Positions 20,573-31,539 of a stretch of DNA of 64,000 nt are shown here, in pieces. The stretch is from contig CP092875.1 in assembly GCA_030710605.1 (NCBI GenBank), positions 62,524,394 to 62,588,393 on the forward strand, given 5' to 3'. The position numbers and the translations under genes were made by a program. Source of the DNA: Cordylochernes scorpioides. Its lineage: Eukaryota > Arthropoda > Arachnida > Pseudoscorpiones > Chernetidae. Positions within the stretch are counted from its first letter, which is position 1. Each line of letters opens with the position of its first letter. Under the pieces are notes generated by a model, which saw nothing but the letters and a program-made list of their open reading frames with translations, was not told the origin of the DNA and ran no database searches.

Positions 20573-21568
20573 TCAGTAGCCAGAGTAGCCGCCATTGTTG
20601 GAGATCACCGCTGCCACACTCCTCGGCATTGATTCAAAGAGACTTTTGATGTGTTCTTAGGGTACAGCAGACCAAGCAGCTTCCACACGTTGCCAAAGTT
20701 GATCTGGTGTGGCAGCTGGGGATGTAATCTGGGTCAATCGTTTAGCAATCATGGACCATGTTTTCTATTGGCGAAAGATCCGGAGAGCGAGCCAGCCAGG
20801 GAAGCAATTCAATCTAGCGATTGACGAAGAACCTTTGGACAATGCGTGCCACGTATGGCCACGCATTATCCCGTTGAAATATGGCTGTGGGCAAGCCCTG
20901 AAGGTTAGGAAGGACAACTGGCTCCAACACCCCGGAGATGTAGCGTTGGCTGTTTAAAGTACCGGCAATGCGTACTAGAGGAGTGCGAGAGTGATTTCCA
21001 ATACCGCCCCATACTATGAGTGCAGGACCAGTGTGTTGGTGCATAACGCAGCTGTTCAGCATCCTCTCTCCACGGTGTCTCCAGACTCGAATCCGACCAT
21101 CGTGGTGTTGCAGACAAAAGCGTGACTCGTCATTAAAGACAATTTCATTTCGGCGGCGGAGACGTCTGTAGTTCTGCTTCAAATGTAGACGAAACAATGG
21201 GCGTCTTGTGGACAGACCACTCTGAAGTAAAAGGCGTCGAATGGTACGCACAGACACTGGATGATGCGTTACAGACTGAATGTGATGTGCTACGGTTCGT
21301 GATGTGACTGAGCGATCTGTCACTGCCATGCGTACAATTTGCCTGTCAGCACGTGAAGTGGTGCACTGAGGTGGATGCGATCGAACACGTCGGACCGTCG
21401 TACCTTCCTGCGTCCAACGATCACATATCCGCATTACAGTTGTTGGCTTTTTCCAACACGACTACCGATATTCCTAAAAGATAATCCACAATTTCGGTAA
21501 GCCACTATCCTTCCTCTGTCGAACTCGGATACTTGATCAAAAGACGATCGCTGTTTTCTACGAGTCAT
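20573..21568 (-). pseudogene. Tc1-type transposase, frameshifted
   Basis: Starts MTRRKQRSSFDQVSEFDRGR at 21568. Two N-terminal frames join by a frameshift at about 21434. The first catalytic Asp is in VFNDESRFCL, the second in FQRDNAWPY, and the Glu in SPDLSPIEN after a stop near 20814. The C-terminus, read through more breaks, ends in SMPRSVAAVISNNGGYSGY. A short deletion before the first Asp removes the usual Trp-rich linker. Tc1 transposase cuts and pastes its own element; this copy cannot. Its terminal repeats are not clearly resolved; candidate left sequence is AATTGCAACACCAAGAAAG near 20455. Confidence 0.85.
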
Positions 21569-21839
21569 AATTGATCTTTTTTTTTCGAAAAAAAAAACAC
21601 AGGAAAAACACAATTGCCGAACTTTAAATCGTCGATATTTCCAAGCCTTAAATAATGCTTTGAAGTGGAACCACAGACGTGCGTGATGTGCGTTTGCGCT
21701 GAAATTCAACTCATTTGCATATCTCACCACTGCTAAGGCATGTTGTAAATTTCATGGCATTTGCATGCTTCTTTCAGGGTTTTGCATTTACAGTGGCCAG
21801 AAGTTTTTATATACTAAGATAAATACAAACAATATTTAT

Positions 21840-22020
21840 AATATGATGCACTAGCGCGCCATCTGTTATCAAAATTCAAAACTATTTTAAAGTAGATTAA
21901 ACTGGCGAAACCGCTGAGAGGGTTCACCACTGATGAGCCAGGCCCTCTCATTAATTTTTCCATTGCAGTAAGGGCAGTATAAATGGTTTAATATCAAAAG
22001 GAATCTTACGCCTTTAAAAT
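21840..22020. mobile_element. Family D element
   Basis: ATGATGCACTAGCGCGCC-ATCTGTTATC, CGCTGAGAGGGTTCACCACT, GATGAGCCAGGCCCTCTCAT, TTGCAGTAAGGGCAGTATAA. It carries the 9-mer at 21856-21864. Confidence 0.75.
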
Positions 22021-22745
22021 AGTTTTGAATTTTGACAAACAATATCGTTCACGAATAATATTGAAATCTAGAAAAAATGTCCTGACTTCGCCTAGTTTCT
22101 GGCTAACCGAATGTCTTTTCAAACAATATAGTCGTAACAAATGTTTATTACTAATAGTAGTAATGGTGAAATAGTTATAATAATTTTCCATTCCGTTTCA
22201 TATATCCCATAGTTAAACCTATACTCCTGATTCCTTTCATACTTAACACTTTGTCGTTGGGAAATCATCATGTTAAATATAGTAGAAAATATTTATTACA
22301 AACAAATATGTTCGTTTATTTATATAATATTGATAATAAATATATAACTTTATGTAACTTAGAAAAATACGCATATTAAAACTATTACACAATACTATCA
22401 TTTATTGTGCTCATATATAGTCATACCTGATACGTTTCTATTAAATGTTGAATATTAATGGTGAAAATTATTTTATAAGAAATTTCACTTTATATATATT
22501 TAAAGATAAATGAAAGATACACCATTTTTAAGCTACTATAATTATTTTATTCTTTTTACAATTCTTGCACACGTGCTCATTATATCGAACATGTTGTTGT
22601 CTACAAGATGATGATAAAAAAACAAGATGATCAAAACAGAGTAGAGTAATAATATATCACTGATATATTATCTTTAAACAAAACAGATCAATACTAAATA
22701 TAGGCGGTTAAGAATGCAATGAATATCTTCAGGAAAATATAGAAA
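22020..22745. other. AT-rich stretch, nothing recognised
   Basis: No coding or repeat signal that I can support. Confidence 0.4.
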
Positions 22746-22890
22746 TTGTAAAACGACACTTGAAGTTACACCGCATGAGTTTCTTTTCAACGAAAAATTA
22801 ACATTTTCATTTCAAGGTAAAATATCGATTATTTTTAACCTTTTTTGGATGAGGTATGAAAGGGTGAATTATGAAGAGTAATGACGATCG
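22745..22890 (+). mobile_element. MITE family H
   Basis: GTAAAACGACACTTGAAGTT, ACCGCATGAGTTTCTTTTCA, TTTTGGATGAGGTATGAAAG, GAATTATGAAGAGTAATGAC. Confidence 0.7.
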
Positions 22891-22899
22891 GAAAAATAA

Positions 22900-23000
22900 A
22901 ATGTTGTTGTTGTCGTGTCCACACACACAATGAAGAGCCTCAGTCTCCATACATCTCTATCACAGCAGTCGTTCTCTATCTTGGGTGTGTAAAGCTGCTG
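22900..23000 (-). repeat. Retroelement tail, family R
   Basis: GTTGTTGTTGTCGTGTCC, ATGAAGAGCCTCAGTCTCCA, ATCTCTATCACAGCAG. The inverse is at 52570-52660 (ATAGATATGCATGGAGACAT, GAAGCTCTTCATTGAACACG). Confidence 0.55.
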
Positions 23001-23837
23001 TAAAATAGAAATGCTGGAAATATAGAAATATTAACACAAAGCAAAAACGCGCCATCTATTCATATAAAATGAAAATATTTAAAAGCACGAATGTTTCTTT
23101 CATACATAATACAAACTTCTACTGCCCTTACTGCGATGAAAAGACAGTAATAGACAGTATTAATAGACAGTAATAGATATATGTAGATAAATTTGACATG
23201 ACACCTATTGGTTGTAATTTAAGGCGTCTCTATGACCCCAGCACAGAAGTAGTCAGTAAGGAAAATGAAATCCTTCAACCTCCCAGAAAGGAGAGTCCAG
23301 TAAATAACATTGCCGTCAATAATGGAAACTCGGAGGTCAAGTAGATCATAAACTTGGCGAGTTCTTCTATTAATTGTTGATGATCTCTGCCAAGAAATTA
23401 TTTCTAATAAAACTTTCTTGAAGATAGATATCTTTAACGTTTTAAATATTTACTTACTTTTTGAGAAATTCGGAAATAAAAATTTCATATAGACATTGTA
23501 CAATGTTTTATTTTCAAATTAGTTAACACTCTCAAGTTTGAGAATTCTTTATAAATTGATTGAGATATAAAAATAATATTAGGGGCTGTAATAGTCTCTT
23601 AGGGTATGCTATAATATTTTTGAATGTTGTTTTTAGGAAACTATGTGTGGTGGAATCTCTAATGATTGATTAAATCTATGTGAATAAAGAAGCTTGTTTG
23701 TATGTTTTTGTTCCGCATACATTTCTATACTCTCTTTAACTTTATGAAACTATGATACACCACATATAGAATTAGTTTGGAAGAAGTCACTGTCATAGTG
23801 TAAATCATAGAATATGCAAATATTTGATATGTATATA

Positions 23838-25256
23838 CACTGCGTGACATTGAAAATAGAACACCAAGAAATAGTGGCCAGAAAATTATGCAAATTTCAG
23901 GGTAGACGCGCCTAACCGAGTTATGCAAATGATGTAAAATGCGCAGCTCTCGTGCGCACATGGAGTAAGATATAAGGGAAGGAACTTGCAGAAAGGACAG
24001 TATTCGTGTCGTTATTTCTTCAAGGAAAATCATTGTAGAATTTTTGTTCTTGTGTCAAAAGACACGTGTAATAACAGAGAATGCCAGGTCATCGTAAACG
24101 GAGGCAGTTCAAGCAGACAGACGCTTTTACGAGGGGCATGGTGATCGGACTGAAAAGGGCAGGTTGGTCCATACGTCAAATCGCAGCTGATACACACCTT
24201 GGTGCGTCCACGGTGCACCGACTGTGGAGAAGATGGTTGAAACAAGGAAATGTAGCAATTTATAGGAATGCCGGTGCAACCAGAGTGACGTCAACACGTG
24301 TGGATCGGCGTATCCTTCGACAAGCAGTGGCGGCCCCACAAGCCACTTGTACCGCCATCCTGCAACATGTGCAAGACACCCTAGATCATTCCATCTCGAC
24401 CAGAACCATTTCCCGTCGATTGGTTGCTAATGGCTTGCACTCATGCCGTCCGCTAAGAAGACTGCCATTGACCCCACCGAATAGGCGCCAACGTTTGGAA
24501 TGGTGCCGGGCTAGATCGACGTGGATGACGGAATGGCACAGGGTCGTGTTCTCAGATGAGTCGCGTTTCTGCTTGTCCAGTGATAGTCGCCGTGTACGCG
24601 TGTGGCGTCGACGTGGAGAAAGGTCCAATCCGGCAGCAATTGTGGAACGCCCCACCGTGCGACAACGTGGAATCATGGTTTGGGGCGCAATCGCGTATGA
24701 TTCCAGGTCACCTTTACTTCGTATTCAGGGCACTATGACGGCTCAACGATACGTTGATGATGTGCTGCGACCGGTGACACTCCCCTACCTTCAGGGGGTA
24801 CCCAATGCCCTTTATCAGCAGGATAACGCCCGACCGCACACTGCTCGCATTAGCCAACAAGCTCTGCGAGATGTACAGATGCTTCCCTGGCCACCGTACT
24901 CTCCTGATCTCTCACCAATCGAGCACGTCTGGGACATCATTGGATGCCGTTTGCATGTCTTGCCACAGCCGCGTTCAGAAGACGAACTGTGGCAAATGGT
25001 TGAGAGGGAATGGAGAGCCATCCCTCAGGACGCCATCCGTACTCTGATTGACTCTCTACCTAGACGTGTTGCTGCGTGCATCGCCGTCCGCGGTGGTCCT
25101 ACTTGCTACTAAGCCGACGCCGTTCTCGCTCTGTATTATGACTATCATTTTGAAATAAAGATCACTTATTGTTCGTCCCTGTCTCTCTCTGTCTGCCAAG
25201 TTTCATCACTCTCTGGCCACTATTTCTTGGTGTTCCATTTTCAATGTCACGCAGTG
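23838..25256 (+). mobile_element. Complete Tc1-type transposon
   Basis: 1419 bp bounded by TA on both sides (23836-23837, 25257-25258). Terminal inverted repeats of about 45 bases (CACTGCGTGACATTGAAAAT and onward to TAGTGGCCAGA; 25212-25256 is the inverse, with one mismatch). It encodes one uninterrupted transposase at 24081-25112. Its GC content is far above the neighbouring DNA. Intact ends, an intact frame and nearly identical terminal repeats indicate a recent insertion. Confidence 0.95.
24081..25112 (+). CDS. Tc1-type DDE transposase, intact
   Basis: 343 residues, the usual Tc1 length. Residues about 1-60 form a helix-turn-helix (AFTRGMVIGLKRAGWSIRQI, LGASTVHRLWRRW), followed by a second DNA-binding helical region to about 125 with basic stretches (RRPLRRLPL-like). 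The catalytic domain has D159 in VVFSDESRFCL, D248 in YQQDNARPHTAR and E281 in YSPDLSPIEHVWD. By my count 32 residues lie between the second Asp and the Glu, against 34 in textbook Tc1. The C-terminus ends VAACIAVRGGPTCY. The first ATG gives the expected N-terminus MPGHRKRRQF. The protein should act in the nucleus, binding the 45-base ends and moving the element into TA sites. It is the only full-length intact gene in the window. Confidence 0.95.
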   Translation: MPGHRKRRQFKQTDAFTRGMVIGLKRAGWSIRQIAADTHLGASTVHRLWRRWLKQGNVAIYRNAGATRVTSTRVDRRILRQAVAAPQATCTAILQHVQDTLDHSISTRTISRRLVANGLHSCRPLRRLPLTPPNRRQRLEWCRARSTWMTEWHRVVFSDESRFCLSSDSRRVRVWRRRGERSNPAAIVERPTVRQRGIMVWGAIAYDSRSPLLRIQGTMTAQRYVDDVLRPVTLPYLQGVPNALYQQDNARPHTARISQQALRDVQMLPWPPYSPDLSPIEHVWDIIGCRLHVLPQPRSEDELWQMVEREWRAIPQDAIRTLIDSLPRRVAACIAVRGGPTCY

Positions 25257-25259
25257 TAT

Positions 25260-26035
25260 ATTATATAATAAAAAATGCAAATATTTTATTTTTCAAAAAC
25301 ACGTATTTCATTTTGACCATTAGATTTAGAGCATAATACTTTGAATATTGTTGTAAATATGTATAGTTAACCTACCTATTTTTTTTTAATTCACGAATAT
25401 AGGATTCATTTTATGAATTCTATATTACTGTGAAAAATAATTTAATGTGTAATTTACTTCAAGTATATAATTGAAAATAAAAACTACTTGATATTTTCTA
25501 TATTTCTTTTTTCACGACTGTACCTTCAATTCTATATCTTTTCAACATCAAAATATTATAATCATAATAAATATATATAAATAGCGGACGAATATTTAGA
25601 GTGTTGTATTTAGAAATTTAGATCAGAAGGAGTCCACACATACTAATATCAAGTTTGGAATATGCAAATTGAACTCTTTATAGGCTAATTTGCATATCCC
25701 ACTCGTTTCCGCATATAGGGTGATTCCAGATATTTGTTTAGTACATTATAATCCAGGCATCTTCTGGAGATGGTAGATCATAGAAGGTTGGCTATTATAT
25801 TTCAGCCTAAGTATTTTATTTTACAAGAGCGGTTGTTAATCAGGAGGGTCGTATATGAGAGCTTTTATTAAATATTTTAGATTTTATATAAAATATATTA
25901 AAGTAAATTCTCAATGTTGTTAAACTTTGAAAATTTAATTTTAATAATAAATTATTGAATATTCAGTGATTGCTTTATCATCATCAGTTAAATGTTCGTC
26001 TGGTAATTTAATAAACAATAAATACAAGTTATGAA
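25260..26035. other. AT-rich stretch with an inverted octamer pair
   Basis: AATATGCAAATT (about 25660) and AATTTGCATATCC (about 25686) form a small inverted repeat of the ATGCAAAT octamer. Nothing else is recognised. Confidence 0.35.
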
Positions 26036-26037
26036 AA

Positions 26038-26098
26038 GGGAATCTCCTTATCGAGTAACTGAAAGTTGCTGATGTCTTGCGCCATCTATCGGTTTGTT
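26038..26098 (-). mobile_element. Family B fragment
   Basis: ATCTCCTTATCGAGTAACTG, AAAGTTGCTGATGTCTTGCG, CCATCTATCGG. It carries the 9-mer at 26079-26087. Confidence 0.6.
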
Positions 26099-26162
26099 AT
26101 TTGACAAACCATAAAGATGAAACTTTGTATATATGAATACCTAACTATTAGCTATATATCAT

Positions 26163-26292
26163 TCAATATATCCACCTTTCCTCTGTACACATTTGGTCCA
26201 GCGTTTTTTCCAACTCACAAAAGTACTTTGGTAAAATGCTGCATCTTGCTTTCTGAACCACCCTCTAACCTCATGGAATAACATTTCATATT
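26163..26292 (-). pseudogene. Mariner-type transposase, C-terminal fragment
   Basis: The minus strand reads FHEVRGWFRKQDAAFYQST, then FVSWKKRWTKCVQRKGGYIE and a stop. The pattern W-KRW-KC-...G-YIE followed by a stop is the usual end of mariner-type transposases. The catalytic domain is absent. Confidence 0.7.
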
Positions 26293-26444
26293 TTTATAGA
26301 AGTGATTGTGCATTACTTATTGACCCAAACTTGTATTTAGGAATATCGTGGGTAGTTAGTCATCTATGGATACGATTCAGGAGCCTGGGTTACCTATATG
26401 TTATTAGAAATATATAATAATGGCATTACGATTTTTTTTAGTAC

Positions 26445-26612
26445 AATTCAATTCAATTATTTTATTTCCAAAGCGCTATATCCCTCAAGGGATACTTGCG
26501 CAAAACAAGGAGAAAAGTTCATTTACATAAGTTATTTACATTATTCAACACATGAAAACGCTAGAGATCCAGATTTTGTAGAAAGTTTAGAATGTATTAA
26601 CAAAATGAATTA
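26445..26612 (-). mobile_element. 3' tail of a short retroelement (inverted copy)
   Basis: Inverse of 8800-8972: TTATTTCCAAAGCGCTATAT, CCCTCAAGGGATACTTGCGC, AAAACAAGGAGAAAAGTTC. The frame running through it is not a gene. Confidence 0.6.
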
Positions 26613-26696
26613 AACAAAAAAAATGGGTACAATGAAATTTTTGTTGTACACTAATATGATTTCTATTCATGATAAAATTGTGAAAACGTTTTAAAA

Positions 26697-26888
26697 TTAC
26701 AATATATTTTCTAACAATGAGTTTCTTTTTATTTCAAAACGCTAGCTTTCAAGCGATAATCGCTCTTCAACGGGCTTTATAAAACAATATTGTTTTTTTA
26801 AGCTCGTTGAAGAGAGATTATCGCTTGAAAGCTAGCGTTTTGAAATAAAAAGAAACTCATTGTTAGAAAATATTTTGTAATTTTAAAA
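26697..26888. mobile_element. Family F foldback element
   Basis: Nearly perfect arms of about 80 bases: AATGAGTTTCTTTTTATTTC, AAAACGCTAGCTTTCAAGCG and inverse, around GGGCTTTATAAAACAATATTG. Within each arm, CTTTCAAGCGATAATCGCTC-TTCAACG holds a small hairpin (AGCG/CGCT) in the same setting as the GGAC/GTCC modules. Confidence 0.9.
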
Positions 26889-26889
26889 C

Positions 26890-27740
26890 TAATATGATTT
26901 ATTTAACATAAATATTATTCCCTTATTAATAATTGAAAAATATGGTTTCTGGATGATTACGTTAAAATTAATTTATTTCATTAGGAAAAGATTGAATTTC
27001 AATAAAAAAAAAACATATTTTAAAAAGATGAAATAATTAGATAAATTAATAGTTTTTTGGAAAACCTACAATATCCTATATCTAATAAATTTAGTATATG
27101 AAAAGATTTCTTTCCAATCTAGATTCTAATTTAATATATTGAGTTATTCTCATATGAGCACAGAAGCAAAAAAGGTTTGAATATATTCTTGTTAAAAATT
27201 TGATTATTTATCGAGTATTAATTAAGAATTGCGCATTTCATTTTTATTAGTTTAAAAAAAATGTGTTCACTCAAATATCAAAGGATTCATTTGTTTTGAT
27301 GGATTGGAGTTATAATTAATTGGTGATATTCAGTTTGCGATATTAATATTTTAACTGGGTTTAGTTCTGCAAATACATTAATTTTTTCTCTTTATTCAGT
27401 TGGCTGTCTTTTCTGAATAAGTTCCAGCCATTATATAAAATAAGTTTGATCACTAAAATACTTGTTATATCAAAATATATTATTTTTCCGAGGAACGGAA
27501 TAAGATCTTAAAGAACATTATCCAAGTCTACGTGAACCCAGTTCAGCTAATCAGAATAATGTCCGAGAAAAAATATATAGCGATGGAATTGTTTAACTTT
27601 CATAAAGCTTTAGAGAATAAGGTAATCTCTAAGAACTAAAATTACAGAACAATTTCCATCCATAGTTAATTTGTATAGTTATGTTGAATACTTTGATTTC
27701 CTTTTCATTTTCCCTTCTCTCCTTTGTTTATATTTTTCCC
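26890..27740. other. AT-rich stretch, nothing recognised
   Basis: No coding frame or repeat partner that I can support. Confidence 0.4.
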
Positions 27741-27744
27741 CCTT

Positions 27745-27828
27745 TCCATGAAAATTATGTATGGCGAGTCCTTACAGGATGGAAATGTCCTAATAAAGCT
27801 GCTGTTGTTGTTGTTGATTATTCTCCCT
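27745..27828 (+). mobile_element. Non-LTR 3' end with TTG tail
   Basis: GAGTCCTTACAGGATGGAAA, TGTCCTAATAAAGCTGCTG followed by TTG repeats; a poly-A signal plus short-unit tail. Confidence 0.55.
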
Positions 27829-27918
27829 ACACATATATCTACAAAGAGGTGTAAAAGTAAAAGTGTTTAGAAATATGAATAATGATTATATAATAAAAAC
27901 AGTAAATATGTTTTCTTA

Positions 27919-27958
27919 TCTCGACATTTCGATAAAATATTTTGCCCTCGTCAGGAGA
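27919..27958 (-). ncRNA. Hammerhead-like motif (decayed stem II)
   Basis: The minus strand reads TCTC, CTGACGA, a weak stem around GCAAAATATTTTAT, then GAAATGTC and GAGA. Stem I is TCTC/GAGA and the cleavage position would be GTC. Core bases are intact, stem II is mostly unpaired near its base, and stem III has no loop. Likely a relic. Confidence 0.45.
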
Positions 27959-28094
27959 CGAAGTACCTCTAATTCTTATAACTATGAATGCCGATCAGGC
28001 AACCTCTATATTTTCATGATAATAAAATAAAAACAATCTAATAATAATAATAAATTGAAAAACATTTAATTTGATACTTTTAAATTAATTTTTA

Positions 28095-28275
28095 TACAAT
28101 ATAATGCGGCCTATGATTGTAGAACGACATTTTAAAATATCCCGCATGTGTTTCTTTTGAACGAAAAACCGAAATTTATTCCAAGGAGAAATAACGATTA
28201 TTTCTAACCTTAGGAATGAAGTATGAAAGGATGAATTGTGAAGAGTAATGATAAACGGAAAAGTAAAAGTGTCCA
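28095..28275 (+). mobile_element. MITE family H
   Basis: ACAATATAATGCGGCCTATG, GAACGACATTTTAAAATATC, CCGCATGTGTTTCTTTTGAA, GATGAATTGTGAAGAGTAAT. Confidence 0.75.
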
Positions 28276-28497
28276 GGGATGGGAAGTTATTTTGAATTGA
28301 TGTGGAGAGGCGTATTAAACATGATGCAACAAAATCGATATACGTTCTTACAAAATGGTCATTTTCTTCTGTCCCTTAGTCTATATGTCATCATATGTAC
28401 TATTCATTTCTGTCTTCTGTTCACTAATTCCTACTTCTCAGAGTGAGGTTAGTCCTATCTCCCCTCATCTTTCCTTGGCCTTTTCTCTTCTACCATA

Positions 28498-28930
28498 ATC
28501 AACAACAACAACAAAAATGCTTTTATTAGGGCCCATTGCCCTGTATGGATTCGCCGTACAACAACAAAATAATACAGTATTTTTTTCTCCTTTTCCCCAT
28601 GTGCACGTGAGCCTTTGTTTGAAAAGGGATTTATTTACACATCTGTTCTAAAACTTTCTTCACAACCTCTTTTGCGTGTGAATCTATTTACAATCAATCT
28701 GTAGAAATTATAGAGTTCTTTTGCTATATTTTTCTTTTCTGAATAGTTCTCAGCGTCTGCAGTGGGTTGCTGAATCTCCAGAAGGTGTTTTTAAGAGTTT
28801 CCATCTTTACCCACCATAATCTGGTCTTCTCATTAAGTTTTGTTTGTTTACCTATTTTTCCTATCAATACAACTAGCCTATCTCAATTAAATTTTCTTTA
28901 CATTAGTAGAGGGTCTTTCATTTTAGTTTC
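28498..28930 (-). mobile_element. 3' region of a non-LTR element (inverted)
   Basis: Begins with CAACAACAACAACAAAAATG and CTTTTATTAGGGCCCATTGC, i.e. a TTG tail after a poly-A signal on the minus strand. The following GC-richer 300 bases are presumably its 3' UTR. No clear reverse transcriptase frame. Confidence 0.45.
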
Positions 28931-28962
28931 TTATCGAACGTAAAAAATGTTATTATCCCGAG

Positions 28963-29118
28963 TCATTGAAGACCACAGGATTGTGGAAGGCAACCATCTA
29001 GAATTGCCATCTTTGGTTTGAATTGGACAATGTCAGACACCACATCGAACTGTGCATTCTTTGGGAAAGAACTCTTGAGCTGCACAATGTTGGGGTAAAT
29101 CTTCCCTACTTCGGAATA
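28963..29118 (-). pseudogene. Possible coding fragment, unrecognised
   Basis: The minus strand is open for about 51 codons ending in a stop: SEVGKIYPNIVQLKSSFP, then QFDVVSDIVQFKPKMAILDG and PQSCGLQ. The composition looks protein-like, but I recognise no family. It may be a fragment of the neighbouring retroelement. Confidence 0.25.
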
Positions 29119-29149
29119 ATACGATTTAGTATATATATATTATATTAAA

Positions 29150-29390
29150 ATATTATATTTAAAATTATATTTCATAGATTCAAATAATCTGCTGATTCGA
29201 CCGCCAGAGGTCACGCTTCCCCTATAAAAACCCATTGTTGTTGCTTCCCGATGGCCGGCTCAAATCTTTTGTACAATATGTAAATAAGTTTTTCATTCTT
29301 TTATTCTTACGCCTTAAGACAGGCAGTACTTTTATCAAATTATGTTTTCTATATTCCATAAGCTCAATTAAAGCTATCTTTGATCTTTAA
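29150..29390 (+). repeat. Family K repeat
   Basis: GACCGCCAGAGGTCACGCTT, CCCTATAAAAACCCATTGTT, CCCGATGGCCGGCTCAAATC, CTTACGCCTTAAGACAGGCA. Other copies at 42555-42800 (+) and 34590-34830 (-). Probably a retroelement 3' part; class uncertain. Confidence 0.75.
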
Positions 29391-29614
29391 TATTTTTATT
29401 ATACTTTCAAGATTTCAACCAGGACTGCATTACCATAATCCTCAACATGATCAAAAATCAACAGAATCTTATATTTTTCTTTTTATAATATATATATTAT
29501 AGGTATATCCATTTCTTGGTTTCTAATGAAACCTCTTGTTAAAGTCATAATTAGCAATGCAAATATTCAAAGTTGTAATATTGTGCCTTTGGTCAATTTG
29601 TGAGATGGAGACTC

Positions 29615-29818
29615 GTGAGTGTTGCAGTTATCAGTCAAATCAACAACGTTCTGATTTTTTTGTGGATGGCTTCCATTAACGATGTGCTTGAGAAAGATCT
29701 GGTGATTTTCTAGGCCAAAGTAGCATGGTGACATTCTGTAGAGAACATGATGTGAATGCAGTTCTATGAGGAAGAGCGTTATCCTGTTGCAAAATAGCTT
29801 CTGAAGGCGTATATCCTA
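29615..29818 (-). pseudogene. Tc1-type transposase fragment
   Basis: The minus strand reads TPSEAILQQDNALPHRTAF, then LQNVTMLLWPRKSPDLS. This is the Tc1 block holding the second catalytic Asp (QQDNA-PH) and the SPDLS sequence before the Glu, which is itself lost (SQAHR follows). Stops occur downstream. Confidence 0.75.
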
Positions 29819-29854
29819 TAATCGTCCAATACAATATTAGAGCTCTAAGAGGCA

Positions 29855-29980
29855 GTCTGGTGGATTAAATAGGCAAACCGCTGGGAGAGTTCACCACTGA
29901 TAAGCTAAGTCCTCCCAATATATTTTTTTCATTGTAGTAAGGACAGTAGAAGTTTGTATCGTATATAAATGAAACATTCG
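29855..29980. mobile_element. Family D fragment
   Basis: CAAACCGCTGGGAGAGTTCA, CCACTGATAAGCTAAGTCCT, TGTAGTAAGGACAGTAGAAG. Confidence 0.7.
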
Positions 29981-30292
29981 TGCTTAAATCCTTTCATTAT
30001 ATATATATCCTATATATTGAGAGAAAACATAATAACTTACTAATTCGATTTTTCGTTTCAATTCACATAGTTTAAATTTTCAAAATATTTGAGCAAGGCA
30101 TATAGTTTCACAAATACTTTATCACTTAGTTTTATTTAGGTACCACCTCCATACTATTTGAAGCCATCTTTCCTCCTAGACCATTCGTTGAACGAGCCAT
30201 TCTTCAAGTACATTCACGATACTATATTATCTATAACAAAAATAATGTATTCATCCTACGTGCACAATTCGCTTCATGAGAAAAATAAAATT

Positions 30293-30358
30293 CCTACACG
30301 GGAATCGAACCGTGGCCTTCCGTGCGAAAGCCATATATCCAAGTAGACCACGTAGGAT
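30293..30358 (-). tRNA. tRNA-Glu(TTC)-like pseudogene
   Basis: The minus strand begins TCCTACGTGGTCTACTTGG and ends CACGGTTCGATTCCCGTG-TAGGA. The acceptor arms pair, GGCTTTC gives a TTC anticodon, and the order matches animal tRNA-Glu (TGGTCTA, GGATAT, GGCTTTC, GAAGGCC). The D loop lacks several bases and the anticodon stem is mismatched, so I read it as a pseudogene or SINE head. A TTTT run follows. Confidence 0.6.
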
Positions 30359-30589
30359 TGTATATTTAAACACTCATATATAGCCACAATATAAACTCTT
30401 TCTAAATTATTTTGTACAAGTATATAAAGTTAGTTCTTGTAAGGTTCACCATGGTATTTCGAACATTATAAATTGGAGATTAGATATTGAAGGACTAAAA
30501 ACATATTTTAATCCGGAAAATGATTATTTACTTCCTTATATGTGAAAAAATACTAAAAAGGTCATGTGTTAGTATTAAAATTTAAAAAA

Positions 30590-30748
30590 GACATATCCTG
30601 ACCACAAGCACATAAACCTTTTAGATGGTAGAGCTCCATCTAGTGTAACAGAAATCAACTAAACGTTGATTTAGACTGTTCCCTAATATTTGATCAACTT
30701 ATTTTCTTGATAAATAAAGAAAAGTCATCCACGATTACTTATATATAT
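30590..30748. mobile_element. Family C half-element
   Basis: AAAGACATATCCTGACCACA, TAGAGCTCCATCTAGTGTAA, CAACTAAACGTTGATTTAGA, ATAAAGAAAAGTCATCCACG. The 9-mer is changed (GCTCCATCT). Confidence 0.65.
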
Positions 30749-30947
30749 AAAAATAAAATGATAAATCAATTTTGTTATTGTTCACCGCCTAAACTACTAA
30801 ATAAATAATTATGAAATTTTCCAAGTAACTACCCGAGATTGATATCAACATATAGAGAGACTATTCAACCTAATAATAAACTAATTTACATATTCAGGAG
30901 TTATAAAACGATAACAATGATTTATTAAATATTTCTTAAAGTTGATT

Positions 30948-31040
30948 GTGCAATAAATTGATAAAGGGAGAGCAATTCCTCGAAATTAATTGAGAAAAAA
31001 TTGTTTTTGTTTCACAGATCCAGGTACGCCCTTTTCTAAT
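30948..31040 (-). mobile_element. Family E half-element
   Basis: GTGCAATAAATTGATAAAGG, GAGAGCAATTCCTCGAAATT, CACAGATCCAGGTACGCCCT: the right arm of family E. Confidence 0.75.
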
Positions 31041-31535
31041 ATAAATATTTTCTATCATCATCTTTTCTTCTAGCTTCTTTAATAATACAATCTTAATACA
31101 TAACATTTGTTAAAATGTCGATCCCATAAATTGGCTACTTAAATTTGATTTGATGACACTTAATTATATTTTTCTGTGTGTCTTTGAGTAACTGATTGAG
31201 TATAAATCATTTTCAATAAGAGATAGAATTCCAATAATATTAATGTATGCTAGAACATTTTGTAGCTTTAAAATATTTATTATTTTATTTATTTATATCA
31301 CACCTATAGGATATATAATGGAAGACATATTGAAACAGCGAAACCCCTTGTCTTTCCTAGAGGGGGTTATTCAATGAATGTTGGATTATATTAGGACAAG
31401 TCATTTTTGGACCAAAATGGGCGTTCATGGAAGGCAGGTTTTACTATATTATTGTTCAATACGTGTTTTATTTTTATATATGAAAATGATATGAATTATA
31501 TGACACATACACATACACGTACAAGTGTATTGAAA
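31040..31535. other. AT-rich stretch, nothing recognised
   Basis: No coding frame supported. Confidence 0.4.
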
Positions 31536-31539
31536 ATAG

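Noticed and set aside
24386..24676. Minus-strand and shifted frames over the intact Tc1 gene
   Set aside because: Shadows of the GC-rich transposase coding sequence on the plus strand.
30948..31040. Functional ribozyme in family E
   Set aside because: Core reads TTGATAA with C3 and G8 changed, and stem I does not pair; similarity to the hammerhead plan only.
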